Of a DNA stretch of 64,000 bases, positions 16,718 to 25,929 are shown in pieces. The stretch spans positions 62,001 to 126,000 of the forward strand of contig JACRIN010000038.1 of NCBI GenBank assembly GCA_016220085.1. Direction: 5' to 3'. Below the pieces are notes generated by a model. The model did no database searches. It was not told the DNA's origin and saw only the letters and a program-made list of their open reading frames with translations. Source of the DNA: Planctomycetota bacterium. Lineage in GTDB: Bacteria > Planctomycetota > UBA1135 > GCA-002686595. The position numbers and the translations under genes were made by a program. Numbering within the stretch: the stretch's first letter is position 1; each line of letters begins with the position of its first letter.

Positions 16718-18438
16718 TCGGCGCCGCCCTGGTGGAGGACGAGCGCGCGAGCCGCGCCGTGCTCGTCGCGCTCGAACGTCAACGTCGCGTCGACGGTCGG
16801 ATAGAAGAAGTCGTCGGGCGACGAGGGGAAGAGCTCGAACGCGGGCTGGCCGGTGAGGTCGGCGAGCAGGCGCTCGCCGTCGCGTCGCACGGCGAGCTCG
16901 ACGCCCGGCGCGAACACGTAGCGTCCGACCAGTCCGTCGAAGAGCTCGAACTCGATCTCGACCGGCCGCGGGCCCGCGCCGAGCTCGCGCTCGATGCGCG
17001 GCGCGGGATCGCGCGTCCCGTCGGTCTGCGTGACGACCAGACCGACGACCTTGCCGTCGGGATCGGCATCGAACTCGAGCTGGAAGCGGAACTCGTCGTT
17101 GAAGAAGCGGCCGGGCGCCTCGGCGAAGAGCTCGCGCAGGGGCTGGCCGGTGCGACGCATGAAGAGCCGGTCGCGATAGCGGCTGATCTCGCGCACGCTG
17201 CTCGCGTCGATCGCGTACACGCCGACGCAGCGCGCGAGCTCGCTCGCGGCGAGCGCGACCCCGGTGCGCACGTGCTGCACCGGGAAGCGCGGTTCGAGCG
17301 CATGGATCCCGAGGTCGTTCAAGTCGAACGTCGAGTTCGCGAGCACGACGACGCCGCGGCGCGCGATCGGATCGAAGCCGGCGAAGCTGTGGTAGCCGCC
17401 GGTGCCGCCGTCGTGCCAGAGGACGGTCGTGCCTTGGATCCCGGCGCCCCAATCTCCCCACGCGAGGCTCGCGCGCTTCTCGCCGTTCGCGCCGTAGGGG
17501 ATCGAACGCTCCTGCGCGCGCTTCAACGTCGGCGCGAGCGGCGTGTCGACGAGCTCTAGGTTCGCCGCGAGGAAGCGCAGCAGATCGTTGGCGGTCGAGC
17601 GCAGCGCGCCCGCGCCGGCGAAGGTCGGAAGCTCCCAGTTGGGGACGGGCTTCAACGCGTCGTCGTGACCCTGCGCGAGGCGCGCGCGTTGATCGGGAGA
17701 GAGCGTGATCGAGGTGCTCGCGAGCTTCAGCGGAGCGATCACTCGGTGCGTGACCAACACCTCGTAGTCGGAGCCGGCCGCGCGCGCGAGCGCGTGCCCG
17801 AGCAGGCCGAAGCCGACGTTGGAGTAGAGCTGCTCGGCGCCGACATCGCGCGCGAGCTCGCAAGTTCCAAGGAACGCGTAGAGCTGCTCGATCGTGTAGT
17901 CGGCGTACGGCCGCGCCGCGTCGCTCGGCGCGAAGTTGTCGGGCATGCGCGGGAGGCCGGAGGTGTGCGTCGCGAGCGACGCGAGCGTCAGCGTGCGACC
18001 GTTGCGCGACGGGACTTCCACGCCGTCGGGCAGGTGCTTCGCGACCGGATCGTCGAGCTTCACCTCGCCGGTGCGCGCGAGATCGGCGAGCACGATCCCG
18101 GTGAAGACCTTGGTGATCGAGCCGATCTCGAAGACGGTGTCGCCGTCGAGCGGTCGTCCGCCTTCTAGGCTCGCTTTGCCCGCCGTGACGATCGTCGTGC
18201 CGCGAGCGTCGACCACGCCGAGCACGATGCCGACGCCTCGCCGCTCTTGGACGACGCGCCGTTCGATCAGCGCCCGCAGCTCGTCGGTGCTCGGGTAGCG
18301 CCGCTCCGTCGTCGGAGCGTTCGTCGCCGTCGCCTGGGCCTGGGCCTGGGCCGGCGCTCGAATCGACGCGGGCTGCGCGCTCGCGGGCACCGCCGTCGCG
18401 ACGAGGAGCGTGAGTCGAAGCAGGGTGCGGGGAATCAT
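16693..18438 (-). CDS. Serine hydrolase of the beta-lactamase/PBP class C family
   Basis: The product is 581 aa with a signal peptide (MIPRTLLRLTLLVATAVPASAQ). Residues 45-370 form a beta-lactamase-type fold with the nucleophile motif SITK (S-x-x-K, about residue 106), the Tyr motif YSN (about residue 205) and the third motif HDGGTGG (about residue 343), which matches class C-like esterase/peptidase enzymes of the periplasm. The last 170 residues form a beta-rich domain often found after this fold. The substrate is unknown: cell-wall peptides, D-amino-acid peptides or esters are possible. The gene converges on the sensor kinase and overlaps its end by 25 bases. Confidence 0.9.
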   Translation of the reverse strand: MIPRTLLRLTLLVATAVPASAQPASIRAPAQAQAQATATNAPTTERRYPSTDELRALIERRVVQERRGVGIVLGVVDARGTTIVTAGKASLEGGRPLDGDTVFEIGSITKVFTGIVLADLARTGEVKLDDPVAKHLPDGVEVPSRNGRTLTLASLATHTSGLPRMPDNFAPSDAARPYADYTIEQLYAFLGTCELARDVGAEQLYSNVGFGLLGHALARAAGSDYEVLVTHRVIAPLKLASTSITLSPDQRARLAQGHDDALKPVPNWELPTFAGAGALRSTANDLLRFLAANLELVDTPLAPTLKRAQERSIPYGANGEKRASLAWGDWGAGIQGTTVLWHDGGTGGYHSFAGFDPIARRGVVVLANSTFDLNDLGIHALEPRFPVQHVRTGVALAASELARCVGVYAIDASSVREISRYRDRLFMRRTGQPLRELFAEAPGRFFNDEFRFQLEFDADPDGKVVGLVVTQTDGTRDPAPRIERELGAGPRPVEIEFELFDGLVGRYVFAPGVELAVRRDGERLLADLTGQPAFELFPSSPDDFFYPTVDATLTFERDEHGAARALVLHQGGADQRAVRAP

Positions 18439-18621
18439 GGGCTCGTCTCCACGTCGTGCTGGGGCTCGCGCTCGCGAGCGCGTCGCGACCGTCGATCGCG
18501 ATCGCGCGCCATTTCAGGGCACGCCGCACCGAATCGGAAGCGCGGAAGCGCCGATCCGGGCCCCGCGCGGGTACGTTGGAGCCGTCCGCCTCCGAAGTCA
18601 CCCCGAGCGCGCGGACCAAGC

Positions 18622-19101
18622 TTGAAGTCTCCTTTCCACCGCGAGCACAGCCGCGACGAGCCGCGCGCCGTCGTCGAGCTGTGGGGCGAGCGCGTCCGGT
18701 ACGCGTTCGATCGCGAGCTGGTCCGCGAGTTCGAGCTGCGCGAGCTCGTCGCCGTCGGCGAGCGCTGGTTCGCGCCGATGCACCTCGAGGACGAACACTA
18801 CCTCGTGTTGGTGTTGCCGGACGGCGGGTGGCTCCAACTCGGCGAGCTCACGCTCGGTCGAGAGCGGCTCGTGCGAGCGCTCGAAGCTCTGCACGGAACC
18901 CGGATCGAGTTCGAGTGCCTCGGGAGCGGTGACGACCAAGGCCGCATGCTGCTGCCCGAGCGCCTGAAAGGCCGCCCGCTGTTCCACGTCGAGCCGCTCG
19001 AGCGCGCGGGCTGGTGGGGCCGGGTGATCGACCGCTTCGACCCGCGGATCACGTGGCGGCTGACCGACGAGCTCGAGGCACTCGCGCGCGTCGATCGTTG
19101 A
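18622..19101 (+). CDS. Hypothetical cytoplasmic protein
   Basis: This 159-aa protein is most plausibly started at TTG 18622; the frame stays open further upstream but overlaps the promoter of the divergent hydrolase and loses protein character. The sequence is rich in E, R, L and W, without a signal or membrane helix (core: VVELWGERVRYAFDRELVRE, LVLVLPDGGWLQLGELTL). I do not recognise the family. It converges on the sugar-binding lipoprotein with a 7-bp gap. The start is uncertain because there is no ribosome site. Confidence 0.5.
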   Translation: MKSPFHREHSRDEPRAVVELWGERVRYAFDRELVREFELRELVAVGERWFAPMHLEDEHYLVLVLPDGGWLQLGELTLGRERLVRALEALHGTRIEFECLGSGDDQGRMLLPERLKGRPLFHVEPLERAGWWGRVIDRFDPRITWRLTDELEALARVDR

Positions 19102-19108
19102 CCCCGCG

Positions 19109-20455
19109 TCACTTCAAGAGGCCCGCCTCGCGCAGGATGCGTTCCTTCTCGTCGGCGAGCTTGTGCAGCGCTTCCAGCGTGTTCATCTGGCCGTCGACCG
19201 CCTGGCCGACGTACTTCTGCGTCACGTTCAAGAGCTCGTTGAACTGCGGGACGTTCCAGAAGTCGCGCATCGTGTCGATCGAGTCGGCGAACGGCGCGTT
19301 GTAAGGCGTCTTCGCGCGGAACTCCGGGCTCGCGAGGATCGCGGTGTTCGCGGTGAACCCTGCGGGCTTGGTGATCCACTTCTCTTGCGTCTCGCGCTTC
19401 AAGAACCACGCGATGAAGTCCTTGGCGAGCTGCTGCTGCTCCGCCGGGATGCGCGTCGAGATCGACAAGCCTTGCCCGCCGAGGCTCGCGATGCGCTTGC
19501 CGTCCTGCGACGGCACCGTGGCGAACCCGACCTTGTCCCCGAACTTCGCGTGGATGCCGGGGAAGAACGCGAAGTAGTTGAGCATCATCGCGGTCGAGCC
19601 GTTGGCGAACGCTTCGAGCGCTTCGCCGTAGTCGAGGTTCTCCGACTTCTTCGGCCCGAGCGCGATCAGAGCTTTGAACTTCTCGATCGCCGCGACGGTG
19701 CCCGGCGTGTCGAGAAAGCCTTTGACGCGGAACGAGCCTTCCTCGTGCCACATCCCGCCGTAGGCCCACAGCAAGTTCTGCAGGCCCATCGTCAACGCGT
19801 CGTACGCGCGGCCGGTGGTCATCACGCAGCCGTAGCGCTTCTCGTCGGGGCGGAAGAAGAAGCTCGCGACCTGCTCGAACTCGTCGAACGTCGTCGGCAC
19901 GGTGAGCTCGCGCCCGAACTGCGCCTTGAACGCCTCGCGCTCCTTCGGATCGTCGAACCAGTCCTTGCGGTAGCAGAGTCCGACCGCATCGGTCTCGCAC
20001 GGCGCGGCGAACCACTTGCCGCTGTTCTCCGGGTACTCGCAGAGGTACTTCGCGGCGCGTCCGTGGATCGACTTCAGGTCGACGACGGTCGGCAACCAAT
20101 CGGTGAGCTCCAGATAGCAGCCGCTCTCCGCGCCGCGGCCGATCCATTGGCTGTCGCCGATCACGATGTCGAACGCGGTGCGCGAGTTGCCGAACTCGAG
20201 GAAGACCTTGTCCTGGTAGCTCGACAACGGGATCTGCTGCACCTCGACCTTCACGCCGGTCGCTGCCTCGTACTCCTTGCCGAGCTCCTGCAGGCCGGCC
20301 GCGGGATCCCACTGGAACCACCAGAGCTTCAGCGCCTTCGCCGCGGTCGAGGAGGAGCTCGACGAGCCGTCGCCCGCGCCCTTCTCGTCCTTCGAGCAGG
20401 CGGTGAACGTGAGCGCGGCGAGTGCGACGAACAGCGAGACGAACGTGAGCTTCAT
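19109..20455 (-). CDS. Sugar ABC transporter substrate-binding lipoprotein
   Basis: This 448-aa protein has a lipoprotein signal (MKLTFVSLFVALAALTFTAC, lipid Cys20) followed by a Ser-rich linker. The body matches extracellular solute-binding protein family 1 (MalE/UgpB type): 'LWWFQWDPAAGLQELGKEYE' at the start, a central 'WFAAPCETDAVGLCYRKDWF' hinge region, and 'ASLGGQGLSISTRI' late. It would capture sugar outside the membrane and deliver it to CUT1 permeases. It is the last gene of a minus-strand operon after the Tm-1-like and TIM-barrel genes, and the only matching permeases in the window lie 14 kb away (3437-5169). Confidence 0.9.
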   Translation of the reverse strand: MKLTFVSLFVALAALTFTACSKDEKGAGDGSSSSSSTAAKALKLWWFQWDPAAGLQELGKEYEAATGVKVEVQQIPLSSYQDKVFLEFGNSRTAFDIVIGDSQWIGRGAESGCYLELTDWLPTVVDLKSIHGRAAKYLCEYPENSGKWFAAPCETDAVGLCYRKDWFDDPKEREAFKAQFGRELTVPTTFDEFEQVASFFFRPDEKRYGCVMTTGRAYDALTMGLQNLLWAYGGMWHEEGSFRVKGFLDTPGTVAAIEKFKALIALGPKKSENLDYGEALEAFANGSTAMMLNYFAFFPGIHAKFGDKVGFATVPSQDGKRIASLGGQGLSISTRIPAEQQQLAKDFIAWFLKRETQEKWITKPAGFTANTAILASPEFRAKTPYNAPFADSIDTMRDFWNVPQFNELLNVTQKYVGQAVDGQMNTLEALHKLADEKERILREAGLLK

Positions 20456-20467
20456 CGGGGGCTATCT

Positions 20468-21340
20468 CTACTTCTTCGACGACTTCGAGGTCTTGGCGGA
20501 ACGGCGACGGATCGCCTTGAACTTCTGCGTCTGGCCGAGGATCGCGCGCTCGGTCGGCAGGCGCTCCATCGAGCTCGCGCCGTAGAAACCGTCGACGCCG
20601 GTGCAGCGATCCATCACGTACTGCGCGTCCTCGGGCTCGGCGATCGGACCGCCGTGGCAGAGCACGAGCACGTCCTTGCGCGCCTTCTTCGCAACGGCGA
20701 CCATGCGCTCGATCTTCCTCACCGAATCGTCGAGCGTGAACACGGTGTGCGCGCCGATCGAGCCGCCGATCGTCGTGCCCATGTGCGCGACGACGATGTC
20801 GGCTCCGGCTTCGGTCATCCAACGCGTCTCCTCGTCGGTGAAGACGTAGGGCGTCGTCAGGAGGTCCATCTCGCGCGCGAGGCGCACGACTTCGACCTCT
20901 TGGCGATACGAGATGCCGGTCTCCTCCAGGTTCAAGCGCACGTTGCCGTCGAAGAGGCCGACGGTCGGGAAGTTCTGGATGCCCGCGAAGCCGAGCTCGA
21001 TCAGCTCCTTCAAGAAGAGCTTCGGGATCATGAACGGATCGGTGCCGCACACTCCGGCGAGCACCGGCGTGTGCTCGACGACCGGCAGTACCTCGAACGC
21101 CATCTCCTTGACGATCTGGTTCGCGTTGCCGTACGGCATCAAGCCCGACATCGAGCCGCGGCCCGCCATGCGATAGCGGCCCGAGTTGTAGATCACGATC
21201 AGATCGATGCCGCCCTTCTCCTCCCACTTCGCGGAGATGCCGGTGCCGGCGCCGCCGCCGATGATCGGTTCGCCGCGCTTCACTTGCGCGCGCAGTCGCT
21301 TCAGGATTCCGGTGCGGGAGTTGTCGAGCTTCGTGGTCAT
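20468..21340 (-). CDS. Phosphoenolpyruvate-hydrolase-like TIM-barrel protein
   Basis: The product is 290 aa. It resembles the PEP hydrolase/phosphonopyruvate-hydrolase-like TIM barrel family: '[20 protein letters not shown]' at the start, '[17 protein letters not shown]', '[11 protein letters not shown]' and '[12 protein letters not shown]', ending in a basic Lys/Ser tail. The ATG is chosen because it overlaps the upstream UPF0261 stop (ATGA). In plants the same two domains are fused in the Tm-1 resistance protein. The catalysed reaction is not established for this pair. It precedes the sugar-binding protein by 12 bp. Confidence 0.85.
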   Translation of the reverse strand: MTTKLDNSRTGILKRLRAQVKRGEPIIGGGAGTGISAKWEEKGGIDLIVIYNSGRYRMAGRGSMSGLMPYGNANQIVKEMAFEVLPVVEHTPVLAGVCGTDPFMIPKLFLKELIELGFAGIQNFPTVGLFDGNVRLNLEETGISYRQEVEVVRLAREMDLLTTPYVFTDEETRWMTEAGADIVVAHMGTTIGGSIGAHTVFTLDDSVRKIERMVAVAKKARKDVLVLCHGGPIAEPEDAQYVMDRCTGVDGFYGASSMERLPTERAILGQTQKFKAIRRRSAKTSKSSKK

Positions 21341-22674
21341 CGGTTCGTCGTCTTGGGTGCGTTGGCGGCGAGCATCGAGAGGAGCGCGTTCGCGAGCGCG
21401 TCGGCGAACGCCGGATCGTTGATGTGCAGGTCGAGCTCGAGCACGGGCACGGCGCCCGCGTTCGATCGGATCGCGTCGAAGAGCGCCTTGCGCGCCGTCG
21501 GATCGTCGAAGGACTGCCCGGCGCGGTCGAGCGCGGACACACCGCGCAGCGGCAGCACGATCCGCGCCGGTCCGCGCGAGCGCGCGACTTTCGAGCCGAG
21601 CTCGCGCCCGAGCGCCGCGTTCTCTTCCGGCGTCGTGCGCATCAGCGTCACGTTCGCGTTGTGGACGTGGAGCTTGCGGCCCGCGAACTTCGCCGGGACC
21701 GTGTCGCGCCCCCAGAAGTTGACCATGTCGAGCGCGCCGACCGACACGACTTGGGGGACGCCGAGCTCGGCCGCGGCGGTCAAGCGCGTCGGGCCGGCCG
21801 AGAGCACGCCGCCGACGAGCTCGTCGGCGAGCTCGGTCGTCGTCACGTCGAGCACGCCGGCGAGCATGCGATCGCGCACCAGCGACTCCAGCGTCTCGCC
21901 GCCGCTGCCGGTCGCGTGGAAGACAAGGACCTCGTAGCCGGCCCCTTCGAGCACCGCGCGTGCGCGTTCGACGCACGGTGTGGTCACGCCGAACATCGAT
22001 GCGGCGATCAGAGGCTTGTCGCGGGCGTCGCCGACATCGCGTGCGGGTGGCGCGGCGCCTGCGAGCGGCGTGGCGGACGCGTGGGTCGCGGCGGGCGGCC
22101 TGGTGTTCGTCGCGGACGTGGCGGACGTGGCCGAACCGCTCGGCTTCGCCGCGAGCTCGACCATCCCCGCCATCGCTTGCGCCGCGCGCTCGAACACCGA
22201 TCGGCTGATCCGGTTGATGCCGGACACGTCGACGATCGAGTTCAGCATGAAGATGTCCTTCGAGCCGACGAACGCGCGCACGTCGCCGGACGCGAGCGTG
22301 CTGATCATCAGCTTCGGCACGCCGATCGGCAGCACGCGCATCGCCGCGGTTCCGATCGTCGTGCCCGCGCCGCCGCCGACGCCGAGCACGCCGTCGAGTT
22401 CGCCCCGGGCGTGCGCGGCGAGCGCGAGCGCCGTCGCGCCGCGCGCCGCGGCGTTCACCGCCTCGCCGCGGTCGTTTTGGCGCTGCAGTTCGGCGAGCGT
22501 GGTGCCCGCAGCCTCGAAGACGCGCTCGCGCGGCACGTCGGCCTGCGCTTGCGGCTCGCCGATGCAGCTCGTGTCGACGAGCACGACCGGGACGCCGAGC
22601 GCGCGCAGCGCGGCGCGGAGGAACTCGGCCTCGCAGCCTTTGGTGTCGAGCGTCGCGAAGAGATGGACGGCCAT
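21337..22674 (-). CDS. Tm-1-like ATP-binding (UPF0261) protein
   Basis: This 445-aa protein starts [18 protein letters not shown], the hallmark of the UPF0261/Tm-1-like family, and carries the [15 protein letters not shown] nucleotide-binding stretch and '[12 protein letters not shown]'. The family pairs with a PEP-hydrolase-like TIM barrel, as here (four-base overlap with it). The protein has an Ala/Thr/Ser/Pro-rich insert of about 35 residues near residue 180-215 between the two halves of the fold, which I would not expect in a compact bacterial homologue. No transmembrane segment is seen. It is the first gene of the operon; its promoter region includes a 17-bp tandem repeat. Confidence 0.88.
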   Translation of the reverse strand: MAVHLFATLDTKGCEAEFLRAALRALGVPVVLVDTSCIGEPQAQADVPRERVFEAAGTTLAELQRQNDRGEAVNAAARGATALALAAHARGELDGVLGVGGGAGTTIGTAAMRVLPIGVPKLMISTLASGDVRAFVGSKDIFMLNSIVDVSGINRISRSVFERAAQAMAGMVELAAKPSGSATSATSATNTRPPAATHASATPLAGAAPPARDVGDARDKPLIAASMFGVTTPCVERARAVLEGAGYEVLVFHATGSGGETLESLVRDRMLAGVLDVTTTELADELVGGVLSAGPTRLTAAAELGVPQVVSVGALDMVNFWGRDTVPAKFAGRKLHVHNANVTLMRTTPEENAALGRELGSKVARSRGPARIVLPLRGVSALDRAGQSFDDPTARKALFDAIRSNAGAVPVLELDLHINDPAFADALANALLSMLAANAPKTTNR

Positions 22675-22714
22675 CGGGGCCGTGGAGGTTACGGCGACGG
22701 CCGCGCGGGCTCAA

Positions 22715-22918
22715 CTGCGGATGAGCACCTGATGGCGACGACTGCCGAGTGCCGACCACCGCGTGTTGAAGAACAACGCCCGATGCGGACGAGCGCCGGA
22801 TACCCACGAGTGCCCGATGCCAACGACCGGCACATGCCGACGAGCGCCCGATGCCGACGACTGCAGGATGTCGACGACTGCCACATGCCGCCGAACGTCG
22901 GATCGGTTCGACGCCCTT
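22715..22918. repeat. Degenerate 17-bp tandem repeat, about 12 units
   Basis: Between two divergent genes, units of 17 bp follow one another from 22715 to 22918. Units 22783-22799, 22834-22850, 22851-22867 and 22868-22884 are closest (core atgccgacgagcgcccg). Because 17 is not a multiple of three, coding is unlikely. It could be a multi-site DNA-binding array or a slippage tract. Confidence 0.8.
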
Positions 22919-23014
22919 GGGAGTCCGTTCGCGCCGCGGCTTCCGCTTTCGTTGCGCGCCGGACCCGCGCGCGCCACGACCGCGGTAGCCTGGAGCCCGA
23001 ACTCGTCGCTCCCG

Positions 23015-24529
23015 ATGGGCACCCGCGAACCGACTCACTACTCCGTCGCGCAACGCTGCAACTCCGAGCTCTCGGCGCGCGCGCTGCGCCTGGGCGCGGG
23101 CAGCGCGTTCCATCGGCCGACGCAGGTGTACTTGCAGCTCGCGTCCGCCTGCAATCTCTCGTGCACGATGTGCAGCGAGGCGAATCGACCAGAGGACGCG
23201 CGCCACGGCAAGGGGCTGCAGTCGTTCGCGCCGGAGCTCTTCGCCCGGCTCGAAGCCGAGGTCTTTCCGTGGTCGTCCGAGCTCTACTTCGGCGTCGGCG
23301 GCGAGCCGACGTTCTCCGAGCACTTCGTCGACTACACCGAACGCGCCGCGCGCGCAGGCCAGGAGATCCATCTGGTCACCAACGGCACGTTCCTCGAACG
23401 CGACGCCGTTGCTCGCGTGATCGCAGCGCACGTCGCGCACGTGCAGGTGTCGATCGACGCCGCGACGGCGGAGACGTACGAGCGCATTCGCGTCGGCTCG
23501 CGCTGGTCGCGGCTGCTCACCGGGCTCGAGCGGCTCGCCGAGCTGCGTCGCAACGCTCCCGCGGGGACCGCGTGCCGCTGGTCGCTGTGCTTCGTGCTGA
23601 TGCGCAGCAATGTCGACGAGCTCTCCGCGTTCGTCGAGCTCGCGCACCACCTCGGCGCCGACGCGGTGCACGCTCAACACGTGATCGCGATGACCGATGC
23701 GAGCGTTGGCGAGTCGTTGGTCCGCGAGCCGGAGCGGTACGACGCGATCCGCATGCGCGCCGCCGCACGGGCTCGCGAGCTCGGGATCGAGCTCGACGCG
23801 CCGCTTCCGTTCGGTCCGCCGCCCGACGAGGCGCGCCGAAATTCACCGCCCGCGCCGCGCGATCCCGACCTCGCGGGCCACGTCGTGCCATGTCGTTCGC
23901 CGAACCAGACCGCGGTGATCCTCTACGACGGCCGGGTCTACGCGTGCTGTCATCCGATGGCGCACCAAAAGATGCAGCTCGGCGATCTACGCGTGCAGAG
24001 CTTCGAGGATGTCTGGAACGGCCGCGCCGCGCGCAACCTGCGCGTCGGGATCAAGACCGGCGACGTACCGACGATCTGCCGCACGTGCTCGATCGTGCAC
24101 TCGCCGCCGCCGGTCGCGGAGGTCGCGGGCGAGCTCGAGACGAGCCCGGGGCTCGCCGAGCACTTCGGCGACCGCGACCTCGATCCGCTGCCGTCGAAGC
24201 GCTTGGCGGGCACGCGCATCGTCGACGGATACGTGCGCGACCTGCGTCGCCACGCCGACGCGCTCGCCGCGGAGCGCGACGGCCTCGTCGCTCACGTCGC
24301 GGCGCTCCAATGCGAGCGCGACGGTCTCGCGCGGCACGCGGCGAACCTGGAGAGCGATCGCGTGCACCACCTCGGTCACATCGCGAACCTCGAAGCCGCG
24401 CACGGGACGCTGCTCGCTCACGCGTGGCGACTGTCGAAGCGGCTCGAGCCCCGCGGTGTGGGCCATTTGCTGAAGAGCTGGCGACGTTTCGGCCGGAGCG
24501 AAGACGCGTCCGCGCCCGAGGAGACTTGA
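23015..24529 (+). CDS. Radical SAM/SPASM enzyme with coiled-coil tail
   Basis: This 504-aa protein begins at an ATG after the repeat region; earlier in-frame codons lie in the 17-bp repeat and were rejected. Residues about 40-260 are the radical SAM domain with its [4Fe-4S] motif CNLSCTMC. Residues about 290-365 are a SPASM domain for auxiliary clusters, with conserved Cys in [20 protein letters not shown] and CRTCS. Residues about 420-475 carry a 14-residue coiled-coil repeat built on H-x-A-N-L-E. Radical SAM/SPASM proteins modify peptides, sugars or other substrates. The adjacent genes encode a second, related radical SAM system. Confidence 0.88.
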   Translation: MGTREPTHYSVAQRCNSELSARALRLGAGSAFHRPTQVYLQLASACNLSCTMCSEANRPEDARHGKGLQSFAPELFARLEAEVFPWSSELYFGVGGEPTFSEHFVDYTERAARAGQEIHLVTNGTFLERDAVARVIAAHVAHVQVSIDAATAETYERIRVGSRWSRLLTGLERLAELRRNAPAGTACRWSLCFVLMRSNVDELSAFVELAHHLGADAVHAQHVIAMTDASVGESLVREPERYDAIRMRAAARARELGIELDAPLPFGPPPDEARRNSPPAPRDPDLAGHVVPCRSPNQTAVILYDGRVYACCHPMAHQKMQLGDLRVQSFEDVWNGRAARNLRVGIKTGDVPTICRTCSIVHSPPPVAEVAGELETSPGLAEHFGDRDLDPLPSKRLAGTRIVDGYVRDLRRHADALAAERDGLVAHVAALQCERDGLARHAANLESDRVHHLGHIANLEAAHGTLLAHAWRLSKRLEPRGVGHLLKSWRRFGRSEDASAPEET

Positions 24530-24531
24530 CG

Positions 24532-25338
24532 ATGGACTCGCGACCGCGCGCGCCGACGCGCACCGACATCCCCGTGCTGTTGCGAGCTCGTCCGCGCGAG
24601 ATCTGGGTCGAGATGACCTCGAACTGCAACGCGCGTTGCATCTATTGCTGCGTCAGCCAGCCCGGCTACCAAGGCAAGGACCTCGCGCTGACGCCCGAGG
24701 AACTCGCGGCGATGCTCGCCCCGTATTCGCCGCCGGAGGTGCGGATCACCGGCCACGGCGAGACGACGATGCTGCCGCATTGGAAGAAGACCGCGCGCCT
24801 ATTGCTGCAGCAGGGCTTCGCGGTGACCACCAATTCGAACTTCGCGAAGGAGTTCAGCGACGAGGAGATCGACGTGCTCTCGCGTTTCCGCTCGCTGGAG
24901 ATCTCGTGCGACGTCGCGGACGCCGAGCTCTTGCCGCGCGTGCGCCGCGGCTGTCGCCTGGAGCGCATCGAAGCGAACCTCGCGCGCGTGATCGCGGCGT
25001 GCAAACGCGACTTCCGCGAGCTCCCGCACCTCAACATCAGCGCGACTCTGACCGATCTGACGATGCACGGCTTGCCGGACCTCGTCCGGTGGGCGAGCGC
25101 GCACGGCGCGCACGCGATGGAGGTCGTCAACCTGGAGCGCTATCCGGCTCCGCCGGGCGTCGTCGAGTGGAGGCATCCGTCGGAAGCGGATCCCGAGCGG
25201 ATGCTCGCGCTGATCGAGCGAGCGAGCGGCATCGCGAAGGAGCTCGGCTTCGTCTTCCGGGTCCAACAGGGCCTGATCGACGCGTGTTGGCTCGCGCTCG
25301 GCCGAGCGGGCGAGGCGCCGAAAGGAATCGCGCTGTGA
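24532..25338 (+). CDS. Radical SAM protein lacking its SPASM domain
   Basis: The product is 268 aa, starting two bases after the previous stop. Residues 20-40 carry the cluster motif CNARCIYC (with a further CC just after) and the rest is a complete radical SAM barrel (VRITGHGETTMLPHW, TTNSNF, SISATLTDL-like core). It ends without SPASM cysteines, because the following gene (25335) supplies a SPASM domain in another frame. The stop overlaps the next GTG by four bases. It is cytoplasmic, with no signal peptide. The substrate is unknown. Confidence 0.85.
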   Translation: MDSRPRAPTRTDIPVLLRARPREIWVEMTSNCNARCIYCCVSQPGYQGKDLALTPEELAAMLAPYSPPEVRITGHGETTMLPHWKKTARLLLQQGFAVTTNSNFAKEFSDEEIDVLSRFRSLEISCDVADAELLPRVRRGCRLERIEANLARVIAACKRDFRELPHLNISATLTDLTMHGLPDLVRWASAHGAHAMEVVNLERYPAPPGVVEWRHPSEADPERMLALIERASGIAKELGFVFRVQQGLIDACWLALGRAGEAPKGIAL

Positions 25339-25922
25339 CGAAGAAGACCTTTTGTCGCATTCCGGGCCCCGGCGAGACGCGCGCGTGCATCGATCCGTGG
25401 ATCTTCGTCTACGTGCGAGCGAACGGAGACGTCGACGCGTGCTGTCGCGGCGTCACGATCGGCAATCTGCGCGACAAGAGCCTCGAGGAGGTCGTCAACG
25501 GCGCCGAGGCGATCGAACTGCGCCGCCAGGTGCTCTCCGGCGAGCTCCCGCCCGGTTGCGTGCAGTGCGCGACCCGTCCGGTGACCACCGTGGAGAAGCT
25601 CGGCGCGATGGTCGAGCACTTGGTCTACGAGGCGGGCTTCGAGGAGCAAGAGGATCTTCGCCGACAGCTCCGCGAGCATTGCGAGGTGCGCTCGGACCTG
25701 CTGCGCGAGCGCGAGGCGCTCGGCGACCACGCGGCGACGCTGGAGAAGCTGCTCGCGGAAACGCGCGCGCACGCCGCGAACCTCGAACGCGAGCGCCCGC
25801 ATTTGACCGGCCACATCGCGAACCTCGAACGCGAGCGCGCCGCGCTCGCCGCCGAGCCGACACGCCGCGGCGGGCTGCCCAGGCTCCTCGGACTCCTGCG
25901 CGGCTGGATCGGCCGGCGCTGA
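25335..25922 (+). CDS. Stand-alone SPASM-domain protein with coiled-coil tail
   Basis: This 195-aa protein starts at a GTG overlapping the upstream radical SAM stop, with an AAAGGA ribosome site at 25321-25326 (eight-base spacing), so its start is genuine and not a read-through artefact. The first 85 residues are SPASM-like: CRIPGPGETRACIDPWIFVY, 'GDVDACCRGVTIGNLRDKS' and 'CVQCATRP' supply the cluster-binding Cys. Residues 130-175 repeat a 14-residue unit (HAATLE, HAANLE, HIANLE), the same tail as the 23015 product. It likely works as a subunit with the 24532 radical SAM protein. It converges on a HEAT-like gene 7 bp away. Confidence 0.85.
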   Translation: MTKKTFCRIPGPGETRACIDPWIFVYVRANGDVDACCRGVTIGNLRDKSLEEVVNGAEAIELRRQVLSGELPPGCVQCATRPVTTVEKLGAMVEHLVYEAGFEEQEDLRRQLREHCEVRSDLLREREALGDHAATLEKLLAETRAHAANLERERPHLTGHIANLERERAALAAEPTRRGGLPRLLGLLRGWIGRR

Positions 25923-25929
25923 CGACGGG

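Noticed and set aside
22715-22918. CRISPR array
   Set aside because: The units are contiguous 17-mers with no spacers and no cas genes nearby.
22763-23014. N-terminal extension of the radical SAM protein into the repeat
   Set aside because: The extended residues are the 17-bp repeat translated; the ATG at 23015 begins normal sequence.
24527-24540. Fusion of the two radical SAM genes
   Set aside because: The stop at 24527-24529 precedes the ATG at 24532 and the second gene has its own complete cluster motif.
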